The position numbers and the translations under genes were made by a program. Below the pieces are notes generated by a model. That model saw nothing but the letters and a program-made list of their open reading frames with translations, was not told the DNA's origin and did not search any database. Shown here piece by piece: positions 41,115 through 52,982 of a stretch of DNA of 64,000 nt (the first letter of the stretch is position 1; each line of letters starts with the position of its first letter). Source of the DNA: Neoarius graeffei (Eukaryota; Chordata; Actinopteri; Siluriformes; Ariidae); NCBI RefSeq assembly GCF_027579695.1, contig NC_083571.1, positions 33,708,443-33,772,442 of the forward strand, written 5' to 3'.

Positions 41115-41235
41115 GTGTTATTCATTTGATATCATCGGATGTTATTGAGCTGTTAGCCTATTGTTACCTTAGTTTTGTGACGTTTCATGATTAAAAAAAA
41201 AAAACATCCCCCCTTCTGGTTTTTTGACAAATCGC

Positions 41236-41239
<4 letters not shown>

Positions 41240-41300
<61 letters not shown>
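41240..41300. repeat. (TA)n microsatellite
   Basis: About 30 TA units between the hAT right end and a SINE. Confidence 0.95.
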
Positions 41301-41305
<5 letters not shown>

Positions 41306-41642
41306 GCATGGTGGTGTAGTGGTTAGCACTGTCACCTCACAGCAAAAAGGTCCTGGGTTCAAGCTCAGCAGCCAGCGAGGCCCTTTCTGTGTGGAGTTTG
41401 CATGTTCTCTCCGTGTCTGTGCAGGTTTCCTCCGGGTGCTCCAGTTTCCCCCACAGTCCAAAGACATGCAGGTTAGGTTAATTGGTGGCTCTAAATTGAC
41501 CATGAGTGTGAATGGTTGTTTGTCTCTGTGTCAGCCCTGCGATGACCTGGTGACTTGTCCCGAGTGTACCCCGCCTCTCACCCATAGTTAACTGGGATAG
41601 GCTCCAGCTTGCCTGCGACCCTGTCGAACAGGATAAGCAGCT
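41301..41642 (+). mobile_element. Mermaid/V-SINE-like SINE, copy 9, diverged
   Basis: The head, core and GGATAAGCAGCT end are recognisable, with many substitutions in the boxes and core, so it is an older copy. Confidence 0.87.
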
Positions 41643-41997
41643 CAAGTCAAGTCAAGTCAACTTTATTGTCAAATATGCTATACATGCTCGACATACAGCA
41701 CAGATGAAATATCAGTCCTCTCTGACCCACGGTGCAAACAGGCAATGCAATAAATAAAAATAGAATAATTGAAAAAAAACCCAATATAAACAGTATAAAC
41801 ACTCTAGGTAGGAACAAGACAGACTAAACACTCAAACAATATAAACAGTGTAAACACTATATAAGAACTACACACAGACTAAACACTCAGACAATATAAA
41901 CAGTGTAAACACTAGATAAGAACTACACACAGACTAAACACTCAGACAATATAAACAGTATAAACACTCTAGATATGAACTAGACGTAGACTAAACA

Positions 41998-42038
<41 letters not shown>
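41998..42038. repeat. (CA)n microsatellite
   Basis: About 20 CA units inside the LINE 3' UTR. Confidence 0.95.
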
Positions 42039-42039
<1 letters not shown>

Positions 42040-42232
42040 TTGGTTCAAATAACCAAACAGTCAAGGGCACTTGAGGTATAGCAGGTAAACATGAAACAAG
42101 CAGTATAAACAAACTAGCAGCTGTTAAGATGTAGTGCGGAATAGTGCAAATGAGCGAGGTAAAGTGAGATGTGCGGTAAAGTGAGATGTGCGGTCCCTGA
42201 GTTCAGTGTGTTAATGAACGATGAGATGTATG

Positions 42233-42233
<1 letters not shown>

Positions 42234-42286
<53 letters not shown>
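42234..42286. repeat. (TA)n(GT)n microsatellite
   Basis: A short TA run followed by about 21 GT units and a G-run. Confidence 0.95.
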
Positions 42287-42669
42287 GGGGGGGGGAAACT
42301 GTGAGGATGATATGTCAGATGCTGAAGGGGGGTGTGCGAGCAGAATCTGTGGCAGGGGGCAGAGGGGGGAGGAGGGGCAGAACAGGGAGGGAGTTGAGCC
42401 TCCTGACTGCCTGGTGAAAGAAACTGTTCTTGAGCCTGCTGGTTTTGGCCCAAACTCCGCAGTCTCCTCCCCGACGGCAGCAGACTGAAGAGGCTGTGAG
42501 ATGGGTGGGTGGGGTCACCTGCAATCCTGATGGCTTTGAGGGTGAGGCAGGAGTTATAGATTTCCATAAGAGAAAGGAGAGAGACACCAATGATCCTCTC
42601 AGCTGCTCTCAAGAGCGGGAGTTATAAATATCAATATATATCCATCCAGATAATGGATGAATATATATA

Positions 42670-44279
42670 CAGTGGTGCTTGAAAGTTTGTGAACCATTTA
42701 GAATTTTGAATATTTCTGCATAAATATGACCTAAAACGTCATCAGATTTTCACACAAGTCCTAAAAGTAGATAAAGAGAACCCGGTTAAACAAATGAGAC
42801 AAAAATATTATACTTGGTCATTTATTTATTGAGGAAAATGATCCAATATTACATATCTGTGAGTGGCAAAAGTATGTGAACCTTTGCTTTCAGTAGCTGG
42901 TGTGACCCCCTTGTGCAGCAATAACTGCAACTAAATGTTTCCGGTAACTGTTGATCAGTCCTGCACACCGGCTTGGAGGAATTTTAGCCCATTCCTCCGT
43001 ACAGAACAGCTTCAACTCTGGGATGTTGGTGGGTTTCCTCACATGAACTGCTCGCTTCAGGTCCTTCCACAACCTTTCGATTGGATTAAGGTCAGGACTT
43101 TGACTTGGCCATTCCAAAATATTAACTTTATTCTTCTTTAACCATTCTTTGGTAGAACGACTTGTGTGCTTAGGGTCGTTGTCTTGCTGCATGACCCACC
43201 TTCTCTTGAGATTCAGTTCATGGACAGATGTCCTGACATTTTCCTTTAGAATTTGCTGGTATAATTCAGAATTCATTGTTCCATCATTGATGGCAAGCCA
43301 TCCTGGCCCAGATGCAGCAAAACAGGCCCAAACCATGATACTACCACCACCATGTTTCACAGATGGGATAAGGTTCTTATGCTGGAATGCAGTGTTTTCC
43401 TTTCTCCAAACATAACGCTTCTTATTTAAACCAAAAAGTTCTACTTTTATCTCATCCGTCCACAAAACATTTTTCCAATAGCCTTCTGGCTTGTCCACGT
43501 GATCTTTAGCAAACTGCAGACGAGCAACAATGTTCTTTTTGGAGAGCAGTGGCTTTCTCCTTGCAACCCTGCCATGCACACCATTGTTGTTGAGTGTTCT
43601 CCTGATGGTGGACTCATGAACATTAACATTAGCCAATATGAGAGAGGCCTTCAGTTGCGTAGAAGTTACCCCAGGGTCCTTTGTGACCTCGCCAACTATT
43701 ACACGCCTTGCTCTTGGAGTGATCTTTGTTGGTTGACCTCTCCTGGGGAGGGTAACAATGGTCTTGAATTTCCTCCATTTGTACACAATCTGTCTGACTG
43801 TGGATTGGTGGAGTCTAAACTCTTTAGAGACGGTTTTGTAACCTTTTCCAGCCTGATGAGCATCAACAACGCTTTTTCTGAGGTCCTCAGAAATCTCCTT
43901 TGTTTGTGCCATGATACACTTCCACAAACATGTGTTGTGAAGATCAGACTTTGATAGATCCCTGTTCTTTAAATAAAACAGGGTGCCCACTCACACCTGA
44001 TTGTCATCCCACTGATTGCAAACACCTGACTCTAATTTCACCTTCATATTAACTGCTAATCCTAGATGTTCACATACTTTTGCCACTCACAGATATGTAA
44101 TATTGGATCGTTTCCCTGAATAAATAATTGACCAAGTATAATATTTTTGTCTCATTTGTTTAACTGGGTTCTCTTTATCTACTTTTAGGACCTGTGTGAA
44201 AATCTGATGATGTTTTAGGTCATATTTATGCAGAAATATCGAAAATTCTAAAGGGTTCACAAACTTTCAAGCACCACTG
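42670..44279 (-). mobile_element. Tc1-like transposon B, copy 2
   Basis: About 1.61 kb with ends CAGTGGTGCTTGAAAGTTTG on both sides. The left flank is TA; the right flank reads TG, so one duplication copy has changed or been lost in the adjoining GT/TA repeat. It carries an intact transposase on the minus strand. Confidence 0.93.
42890..43912 (-). CDS. Tc1-like transposase B2 (DD34E), intact frame
   Basis: A 340-residue protein starting MAQTKEISEDLRKSVVDAHQ at 43912; the frame is open 26 codons further upstream but relatives start here. Helix-turn-helix DNA-binding region about 1-110. The triad is complete: D153 (VLWTDEIKVELF), D244 (MQQDNDPKHTS), E279 (SPDLNPIERLW), with 34 residues between the last two. 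No stops or frameshifts. It differs from copy B3 by scattered substitutions. Confidence 0.93.
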   Translation of the reverse strand: MAQTKEISEDLRKSVVDAHQAGKGYKTVSKEFRLHQSTVRQIVYKWRKFKTIVTLPRRGQPTKITPRARRVIVGEVTKDPGVTSTQLKASLILANVNVHESTIRRTLNNNGVHGRVARRKPLLSKKNIVARLQFAKDHVDKPEGYWKNVLWTDEIKVELFGLNKKRYVWRKENTAFQHKNLIPSVKHGGGSIMVWACFAASGPGWLAINDGTMNSELYQQILKENVRTSVHELNLKRRWVMQQDNDPKHTSRSTKEWLKKNKVNILEWPSQSPDLNPIERLWKDLKRAVHVRKPTNIPELKLFCTEEWAKIPPSRCAGLINSYRKHLVAVIAAQGGHTSY

Positions 44280-44295
44280 TGTGTGTATATATATA

Positions 44296-45190
44296 TAGTC
44301 GAGTTTATTTGTATAGCGCTTTTAACAATAAACATTGTTGCAAAGCAGCTTTACAGAATTTGAACGACTTAAAATATGAGCTAATTTTATCCCTAATCTA
44401 TCCCCAATGAGCAGGCCTGTGGCGACGGTGGCAAGGAAAAACTCCCTCAGACGACATGAGGAAGAAACCTCGAGAGGAACCAGACTCAAAAGGGAACCCA
44501 TCCTCATTTGGGCAACAACAGACAGCATGACTATAACATTAACAGTTTTAACATGAAGACAGTTTCGTTGATGTTATAAACTCTTCATTGACGGAAACTT
44601 GAGTGCAAAACTGTTCATGACAACTGCAGTCCTAAAGTTAGCAAGTCAACTGTAGTCCTCAGCCATTAAAGCATTACTGTAAGAGTCCAGAGCATCCTCC
44701 AGGTGTAACCCTCAACTGTCCTCATGGGGCCGTCCTTCACAGGAGCGATGCGATAAAACTCCGACCAGACACAGGACACCAGGATGGATCAAGCAGGTCC
44801 GAGGGGCAGAAGAGGCCAGCATCTCAATCCCAGGACCAACATGTAACTCAGAGGGACAGATGGGGGGAAGGGGGGGGGGAGAAAACACAGGTTGTTAGGT
44901 ATGCCCTAAAAATGACACAAGTATTAAATCTGTGTGGTAGGCTCGCAGAAACGAGAGTCTTGACATCAGGCATAATACACAACAATGGCATGTTAATATG
45001 GTTAAAAAATATCATGACCTGCTCTGGCTGGATGCTTGATTGGGTGATGGGAGCACACTCCTCAGCAATGATGAGATGCAGATGGGACCCTTAGGGCTGG
45101 CCAAGACAATTCAGTTACATTTCACCGGGTCTGGGACATGTGACAGAATGTCTGACGGCCAATTCCCTGCAGGCTACGATAGCCAGTCGA
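44296..45190 (-). mobile_element. L2-like LINE 3' UTR, copy 1
   Basis: The minus strand ends with the AAAGCGCTATACAAATAAAC-type tail and GTAAAGCTGCTTTGCAACAA, a recurrent fish L2-like 3' UTR. A second copy lies at 62590-63380 on the other strand and matches through the GTTGTTAGGTATGCC and GGTTTCTTCCTCATGTCGTC blocks. No coding part is present. Confidence 0.75.
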
Positions 45191-45212
45191 GGTCTCCACC
45201 CTCTCCACCAAA

Positions 45213-45214
<2 letters not shown>

Positions 45215-45284
<70 letters not shown>
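45215..45284. repeat. (TA)n microsatellite
   Basis: About 35 TA units directly before the long minisatellite. Confidence 0.95.
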
Positions 45285-45287
<3 letters not shown>

Positions 45288-48200
45288 TTCTGTTTGATTC
45301 ACTCAGTTTACAGTGATTCAGTTTGATTCCCTCAGCATATACTGATTCTGTTTGATACACTCAGCAAACAGTGATTCTGTTTGAGTCACTCAGCATACAG
45401 TGATTCTGTATTATTCACTAAATATACAGTGATTCAGTCTGATTCACTCATCAAACAGTGAATCTGTTTGATTCATTCGGCATACAGTGAATCTGTTTGT
45501 TTCACTCAGCATACAGTGATTCAGTTTGATACACTCAGCATACAGTGATTCAATTTGATTCACTCAGGATACAGTGATTCAGTCTGATTTACTCACCGAA
45601 CATTGAATCTGTTTGATTCATTCAGCATACAATGATTCTGTTTGATTCATTCGGCATACAGTGATTCTGTTTGTTTCACTCAGTATACAGTGATTCAGTT
45701 TGATACACTCTGCATACAGTGATTCTGTTTGATTCACGAAGCAAACCTTGATTCTGTTTGATTCACTCAGGATACAGTGATTCAATTTGACTCACTCAGG
45801 ATACAGTGATTCTGTAGATTCATTCAGCATACAGTGATTCTGTTTGATTCACTAAATACACAGTGATTCAATTTGATTCAGTCAGCATATACTGATTCTG
45901 TTTGGTTCACTCAGCATACAGTGATTCTGTTTGAGTCACTCAGCATACAGTGATTCAATTTGATTCACTCAGGATACAGTGATTCTATTTGATTCACTAA
46001 ACATACAGTCAGTGCGTTTACATGCACATAGAGAAAATCGAACTTCTGCCGTAGCTCGACTGAAATCGAAGTTCTAAATGCCATGGAAACACCTTAGCTC
46101 GGTTGAAATCGAACCGAACTGGATTTCTCATAATCGAGCTACACGACCTAGATTATGCGATTGTAGCCGAGCTACTTAGTGCATGTAAACCCTATCGAGC
46201 TACGTAGTTGAGCTACTTACTTCAGCACTGCCCCTTCCGGAAGTGACGAGTGACAAGACCACAAGCGGGAAACACAACAGCCTCGGTCGGCATGACAACA
46301 GTAGTAGTAGCGAGCAGCAGAAGAGGTCAGGAGGAACAAGGAGAACGAACGAACACGGAACTGATAACTTTGTTTATACTCTTGAATAGCTCTTCTTCAT
46401 GACGACAACCGGAAGTGTACCAACACGATGGGGCGTGTAGCGCCACCTGTGGCTTGGGTGCACAATGAACCTCACACAATAGCTCGATTTCCTTGTGTGC
46501 ATGTAGGATTGGATTTCTCTGGCACCCCTGCTGGGACCCTTAGCTTGATTACCGACAGTAGCTCGATTTGGATGTGCATGTAAACGCACTGAGTGATTCT
46601 GTTTGATTCACTAAACATACAGTGATTCTGTATTATTCACTAAATATACAGTGATTCAGTCTGATTCACTCATTGAACAGGGATTCTGTTTGATTCACAC
46701 AGCGTACAGTGATTCTGTTTGATTCAATAAACATAGTGATTCTGTATAATTCACTAAATATCCAGTGATTCAGTCTGATTCACTCACCGAACAGTGAATC
46801 TGTTTGATTCATTCAGCATACTGTGATTCTGTTTGATTCATTCAGCATACAGTGATACTGTTTGATTCACTCAGCATACAGTGATTCAGTTTGATACACT
46901 CTGCATACAGTGATTCTGTTTGATTCATGAAGCAAACCTTGATTCTGTTTGATTCACTCAGGATACAGTGATTCAATTTGATTCACTGAGGATACGGTAC
47001 AGTGATTCTGCTTGATTCACTCAGCATTCAGTGATTCTGTTTGATTCATTAAACATACAGTGATTCTGTTTGATTCACTCAGCATACAGTGAATCTGTTT
47101 GATTCACTCAGCATTCAGTGATTCTGTTTGATTCACTAAACATACTGTACAGTGATTCTGTTTGATTCGCTCAGCATACAGTGATTCTGTTTGAGTCACT
47201 CAGCATACAGTGATTCAAATTGATTCACTCAGGATACAGTGATTCTGTATGATTCATTCAGCATACAGTGATTCTGTTTGATTCTCTCAGCATACAGTGA
47301 ATCTGTTTGATTCACCCAGCATTCAGTGATTCTGTTTGACTCACTAAACATACAGTGATTCTGTTTGATTCACTCAGGATACAGTGATTCTGTTTGAGTC
47401 ACTCAGGATACAGTGATTCTGTTTGAGTCACTCAGGATACAGTGATTCAAATTGATTCACTCAGGATACAGTGATTCTATATGAGTCATTCAGCATACAG
47501 TGATTCTGTTTGAGTCACTAAACACACAGTGATTCAATTTGATTCACTCAGCATATACTGATTCTGTTTGCCTCACTCAGCATACAATGATTCTGTTTGA
47601 GTCACTCAGCATACAGTGATTCTATTTGATTCACTCAGCATACAGTGATTCTGTTTGATTCACTAAACATACAGTGATTCTGTTTGATTCACTCAGCATA
47701 CAGTGATTCTGTTTGATTCACTAAACATACAGTGATTCTTTTTGATTCACTCAGCATCCAGTGAATCTGTTTGACTCACTCAGCATTCAGTGATTCTGTT
47801 TGATTCACTAAACATACAGTGAATCTGTTTGATTCATTCAGCATACAGTGATTCTGTTTGATTCATTAAACATACAGTGATTCTGTTTGATTCACTCAGC
47901 ATACAGTGATTCTGTTTGAGTCACTCAGCATACAGTGATTCAAATTGATTCCCTCAGGATACAGTGATTCTGTATGAGTCACTCAGCATACAGTGGTTCT
48001 GTTTGAGTCACTCAGCATACACTGATTCAATTTGATTCACTCAGGATACAGTGATTCTGTTTGATTCACTCAGCATACAGTGATTCTGTTTGATTCACTA
48101 AACATACAGTGATTCTTTTTGATTCACTCAGCATACAGTGATTCAATTTGATTCACACAGCATACAGTGATTCTGTTTGATTCACTCAGTATACAGTGAT

Positions 48201-50165
48201 TCTGTTTGATTCACTAAACATACAGTGATTCTGTTTGGGTCACTCAGCATATACTGATTCTGTTTGAGTCACTCAGCATACAGTGATTCTGTTTGAGTCA
48301 CTCAGCATACAGTGATTCAATTTGATTCATTCAGCATACAGTGATTCTGTTTGATTCACTCAGCATACAGTGATTCTGTTTGATTCACTAAACATACAGT
48401 GATTCTGTTTGAGTCACTCAGCATACAGTGATTCAATTTGATTCATTCAGCATACAGTGATTCTGTTTGATTCACTCAGCATAGAGTGATTCTGTTTGAT
48501 TCACTAAACATACAGTGATTCTGTTTGATTCACTAAACATATAGTGAATCTGTTTGATTCACTCAGCATCCAGTGAATCTGTTTGATTCACTCAGTATAC
48601 AGTGATTCTGTTTGATTCACTAAACATACAGTGATTCTGTTTGGGTCACTCAGCATATACTGATTCTGTTTGAGTCACTCAGCATACAGTGATTCTGTTT
48701 GAGTCACTCAGCATACAGTGATTCAATTTGATTCATTCAGCATACAGTGATTCTTTTTGATTCACTCAGCATCCAGTGAATCTGTTTGACTCACTCAGCA
48801 TTCAGTGATTCTGTTTGATTCACTAAACATACAGTGAATCTGTTTGATTCACTCAGCATACAGTGATTCTGTTTGATTCACTAAACATACAGTGATTCTG
48901 TTTGAGTCACTCAGCATACAGTGATTCAGTTTGATTCACTCAGCATAGAGTGATTCTGTTTGATTCACTAAACATACAGTGATTCTGTTTGATTCACTAA
49001 ACATATAGTGAATCTGTTTGATTCACTCAGCATCCAGTGAATCTGTTTGACTCACTCAGCATTCAGTGATTCTGTTTGATTCACTAAACATACAGTGATT
49101 CTGTTTGATTCACTAAACATACAGTGATTCTGTTTGATTCACTAAACATACAGTGATTCTGTTTGATTCATTCAGCATACAGTGATTCTGTTTGATTCAT
49201 TCAGCATACAGTGATTCTGTTTGATTCACTAAACACACAGTGATTCAATTTGATTCACTCAGCATATACTGATTCTGTTTGAGTCACTCAGCAAACAGTG
49301 ATTCTGTTTGAGTCACTCAGCAAACAGTGATTCTGTTTGAGTCACTCAGCATACAGTGATTCAGTTTGATTCACTCAGCATACAGTGATTCTGTTTGATT
49401 CACTAAACATACAGTGATTCTGTTTGATTCACTCAGCATACAGTGATTCTGTTTGAGTCACTCAGCATACAGTGATTCTGTCTGATTCACTCAGCATACA
49501 GTGATTCTGTATTATTCAATAAATATACAGTGATTCAGTCTGATTCACTCACCGAACAGTGAATCTGTTTGATTCACTCAGCATACAGTGATTCAGTTTG
49601 ATTCACTCAGCATACAGTGATTCTGTCTGATTCACTCAGCATACAGTGATTCAGTTTGATACACTCTGGATACAGTGATTCTGTTTGATTCACAAAGCAA
49701 ACCTTGATTCTGTTTGATTCACTCAGGATACAGTGATTGAGTCATTCAGCATACAGTGATTCTGTTTGATTCACTAAACACACAGTGATTCAATTTGATT
49801 CACTCAGCATATACTGATTCTGTTTGATTCACTCAGCATACAGTGATTCTGTATTATTCACTAAATATACAGTGATTCAGTCTGATTTACTCACCGAACA
49901 GTGAATCTGTTTGATTCACTCAGCATACAGTGATTCTGTTTGATTCATTCAGCATACAGTGAATCTGTTTGATTCATTCGGTATACAGTGAATCTGTTTG
50001 ATTCACTCAGCATACAGTGTTTGATTCATTCAGCATACAGTGAATCTGTTTGATTCACTCAGCATACAGTGATTCTGTTTGATTCATTCAGCATACAGTG
50101 ATTCTGTTTGATTCACTCAGTATGGAGTGATTCTGTTTGATTTGCGAAACATACTCAGTCTTCAG
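45285..50165. repeat. Giant minisatellite, 29-bp unit, about 150 copies
   Basis: About 4.3 kb of head-to-tail copies of a 29-bp unit (GATTCTGTTTGATTCACTC then AGCATACAGT), interrupted once by a MITE. Unit variants recur: CACTAAACATACAGT, CACTCAGCATACAGT, CATTCAGCATACAGT, CACTCAGGATACAGT and CACCGAACAGT. Groups of variants recur in the same order, suggesting multi-unit duplications. The period is not a multiple of three and TGA recurs in the unit, so there is no long frame in any register. Confidence 0.95.
46010..46591. mobile_element. MITE inside the minisatellite, AGT duplication
   Basis: A 582-bp unit begins CAGTGCGTTTACATGCACAT and ends ATGTGCATGTAAACGCACTG, flanked by AGT at 46007-46009 and 46592-46594. 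Subterminal TAGCTCGATT and AATCGAGCTA motifs repeat many times. A 3-bp duplication hints at PIF/Harbinger, but AGT is not its usual target, so class is open. No transposase. Confidence 0.82.
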
Positions 50166-50806
50166 TGATCGTGTATGAGTCACTAAACGTACAGTGATTC
50201 TGTATGATTTATCTGTCGTGTAGCTACAGCACAATAGTAACTTTATACCTAACCCTCACTCACCATGTACATACAGTACACTCACACTGTTACAACAATA
50301 TAACTGTTATAACAGTTGTGCTGTATGTTTAAACAATTATTCACTGATTCCTTAAGCGTACAATGATTCACTCTAAAGTGCATTCTCAAAAACACGAGCT
50401 TCATCAACATTTTTAAACATTTTACATTGTTGTGTGTACGTAAATTGCTAATAAGCAGCAGGGGGCGCTGTTGGCCTCCAAATGACCGCCTCTATTGAAT
50501 TATATTATATGTGTTATCCCTGACTCACTCTATCCATTTCATAGTTCATTGTTTTGGAAGTGTACCATTTTGCCTTAAAGCATAGAACAGACTGTCTGGT
50601 ACTCTTTATATCCCACTATGCACCACAGACCTGAACTGCTACCCATAAATCCCTGTGTGGGGTTAAAACAATACCCAGAACATGCAGTGAATAAGGTGTG
50701 ATTTGGGACGTGACCACATTTGTGTTCTCTTGGGAGTCGGGTACAACATCAGACTTAGTGTGGAAGGGGGCATAATGAGGAGTTACACAATTAAGACAGA
50801 AAATTC

Positions 50807-50810
<4 letters not shown>
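50166..50810. other. Unassigned interval
   Basis: It begins with degenerate edges of the minisatellite (to about 50220, and TTCACTGATTCCTTAAGCGT near 50340). After that nothing recognisable is seen. Confidence 0.5.
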
Positions 50811-50854
<44 letters not shown>

Positions 50855-50944
50855 TTCCAGGTCTTGTGTCGTCACCTAGCAACAGCAGCAGGAAGTGAGA
50901 GTGGAATGGCACATGGGGCTTAATGAGCCATCTTCAAACATCTT

Positions 50945-50977
<33 letters not shown>
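50811..50977. repeat. (CA)n and (GT)n microsatellites
   Basis: About 20 CA units (50811-50851) and, about 95 bp later, about 16 GT units (50945-50977), in opposite repeat orientation. Confidence 0.9.
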
Positions 50978-51036
50978 TGAGAATTTTTTTTGTATTAATT
51001 GTTAGATCTCTCTCTCTCCTTTTTAATGGTTATAAA

Positions 51037-51218
51037 CACACACACACACAGACCTGGGTATTTGAGTGTTTTCCAGTTGCAAAGTTAAAATTGGCTCTGT
51101 GTGTGTGTACTCTATCACATGCACACACACACACACACACACACACAGAGAGAGAACCAATTTTAACTTTGCAACTGGAAAACACTCAAATACCCAGGTC
51201 TGTGTGTGTGTGTGTGTT
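51037..51218. repeat. Hairpin of unique sequence with CA-repeat ends
   Basis: The arms (about 51037-51107 and 51148-51218) are near-perfect reverse complements of about 70 bp containing AGACCTGGGTATTTGAGTG and CCAGTTGCAAAGTTAAAATT, each capped by CA/GT repeats. The about 40-bp centre is also CA-rich. No ORF. Confidence 0.8.
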
Positions 51219-51384
51219 GAAGTTAAGGCAAGGGTATATTTATATATGACCAACTCACCAAATCACAGCACAGCAGCAGGATAAAATCATTATGGTGTGC
51301 TTATGTACAGTGTGCACACACACACACAGGGCGGGGGGGATTTCAATGCCTTTGCTACTGTAATCTGTGTGTGGAGGTCATACC

Positions 51385-51436
<52 letters not shown>
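51385..51436. repeat. (GT)n(GA)n microsatellite
   Basis: About 12 GT units directly followed by about 13 GA units. Confidence 0.92.
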
Positions 51437-51439
<3 letters not shown>

Positions 51440-52215
51440 ATCATGCTTTATGGAAGTACAATCGCTTCACATAACTAGCTCACTGTAATGCTCTATAGTA
51501 AGGTATTAACTGTACCTAACTGGATAATCACTTCATAAGCCATGACGTAAGTGAATAAATTAAAACTCATAAATACAGCTAATAAACATAGCTAGCTCAT
51601 AATCATGATACCTCGTAATCGTGGATCAGACTGTTGAACTGTACGTTCCTTGGAAATAGCCGATTACATGTAATCTAGAACGTTTACATTTTTATCCTAC
51701 CTTGGTCATCTAGCTAGCTTGTGCTGGGACTGGAAACCTTCAATACTGCATAAAAACCAGCACAGAAAGACAGTTGATATCATTGAGACGTAAGGAAGAG
51801 TAATATCACATTTGGGAAAGAAACATAGCTTGTAAACACTCATACAAAAGAATTTTCATTCAGGTGAACATGTTTCCATCTTGAATAATTTGCACTGGAA
51901 AGTGCATTTGTTAACACTGAAATCTGTATCCTACAGCCATCAATACAAAGCTCTAGGGCAGGCTGGTCATGTCCTCATTGTCCCAACTGCTCTATTTAAT
52001 TCACAAATCAGGCATTGGACATGTTGCTATTCGCAATGGAGAGCACATCGGTTTCAGTGCTGCTGTTAGGCAATAGCAAAAGAAAAAGCATGGCCCATTA
52101 TTGAGCAGCGACTTCATCCAGTCATTAATTAAACACGAGTCATTAATCAATGGGTTAAAATGCCATTCGGATGACTTCCGGGAATTGAGTGGACAGGCAT
52201 GTTCAATATGAACTA
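51437..52215. other. Unassigned interval
   Basis: AT-rich with no recognisable gene, transposon end or tandem repeat. Confidence 0.45.
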
Positions 52216-52219
52216 CAGA

Positions 52220-52287
<68 letters not shown>

Positions 52288-52300
52288 GAGAGAGAAAGAG
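52216..52300. repeat. (GT)n microsatellite with GA tail
   Basis: About 31 GT units followed by GAAAGAGAGAGAG. Confidence 0.95.
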
Positions 52301-52380
52301 GGCATATATTTTGTCTCAACTGCTTGCTGACACACACTGTGAAGCATCGATACTTCATCAGTGTAGCTTAGCACAGCATG

Positions 52381-52960
52381 AACCAAACACAGTGCAATTA
52401 ACCCACAACTTGAATCACAGAGTCAACCCAATCCAACACCAAGTACCAGGCATAGGGAATCACACCAAAAGCAAACATGCAGAGATGAACCCAATACCAA
52501 ACACATTAGGATTAACCAAACACCAAACATGGCATGATCAGCTCAACACAAAACACAGGAGAGTGAACCAAATACCAAATGAAGTAGGATGAATCTAACA
52601 CTAATCACTGCAGGATCAAGCCAATACCAAGCCAGACAGGATGAACCTAAAGCCAGTAGTCAATTATCAAACCAGCAACAACAAATACAACACACCAGGA
52701 TGAACCCAATACCAAACACAGTGGCAAACCCTGAAGGCCAATAGTCACATATCAACCAAACACCAAAAATGTTGGAAAGAACCCAACACCTCATATTGCA
52801 GGATCAATACAACATGTCACATCTTACTATCAATACAACTTAGCCAATCACAGCAGGGCTGGTTTGACGCCAAACACTATACACCAAAGTGTGACCCAAC
52901 ACCAAAGACAGAAATATGAATGTAATATCAAACACAGCAGAATCAACCCAACACATGAAT
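52381..52960. repeat. Degenerate minisatellite, unit about 36 bp
   Basis: Many diverged copies of a unit like GATGAACCCAATACCAAACA, with CAGGA between. Spacing varies (about 30-40 bp) and copies differ strongly, so this is an old array. No long frame. Confidence 0.7.
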
Positions 52961-52982
52961 TACATCACCGTGATGAGACGTA

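Larger units (their letters stand above)
40145..41239. mobile_element. hAT-type element with GGGTGCGATTTG ends
   Basis: Inverted ends GGGTGCGATTTG (40145) and CAAATCGCACCC (to 41239) are each accompanied by a C-rich GATCATCCCCCC or CATCCCCCCTTCTGG block. Both flanks are TA repeats, so the target duplication cannot be read. It holds a hAT C-terminal fragment and an inserted LTR. Confidence 0.65.
41643..42620 (-). mobile_element. LINE 3' end with RT C-terminal fragment
   Basis: On the minus strand, about 42612-42350 encodes the tail of a LINE protein in two frames (MEIYNSCLTLKAIRIAGDPT, SLFSLLPSGRRLRSL, RLKNSFFHQAVRRLNSL). A long 3' UTR follows with repeated TATAAACAGT..AAACACT units (41796-41990) and a TTGACTTGACTTGACTTG tail (41643-41660). 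A short direct-repeat tail instead of poly(A) fits L2/CR1/Rex1-type LINEs. Exact clade unknown. Confidence 0.72.

Noticed and set aside
42169-42627. Frames encoding VCVCVC or THTHTH runs and flanks
   Set aside because: They are readings of GT/CA microsatellites and of the LINE 3' end, not genes.
45285-50165. Regular 29-bp repeats resembling a CRISPR array
   Set aside because: Units are head-to-tail with no unique spacers, diverge freely, and the DNA is from an animal genome.
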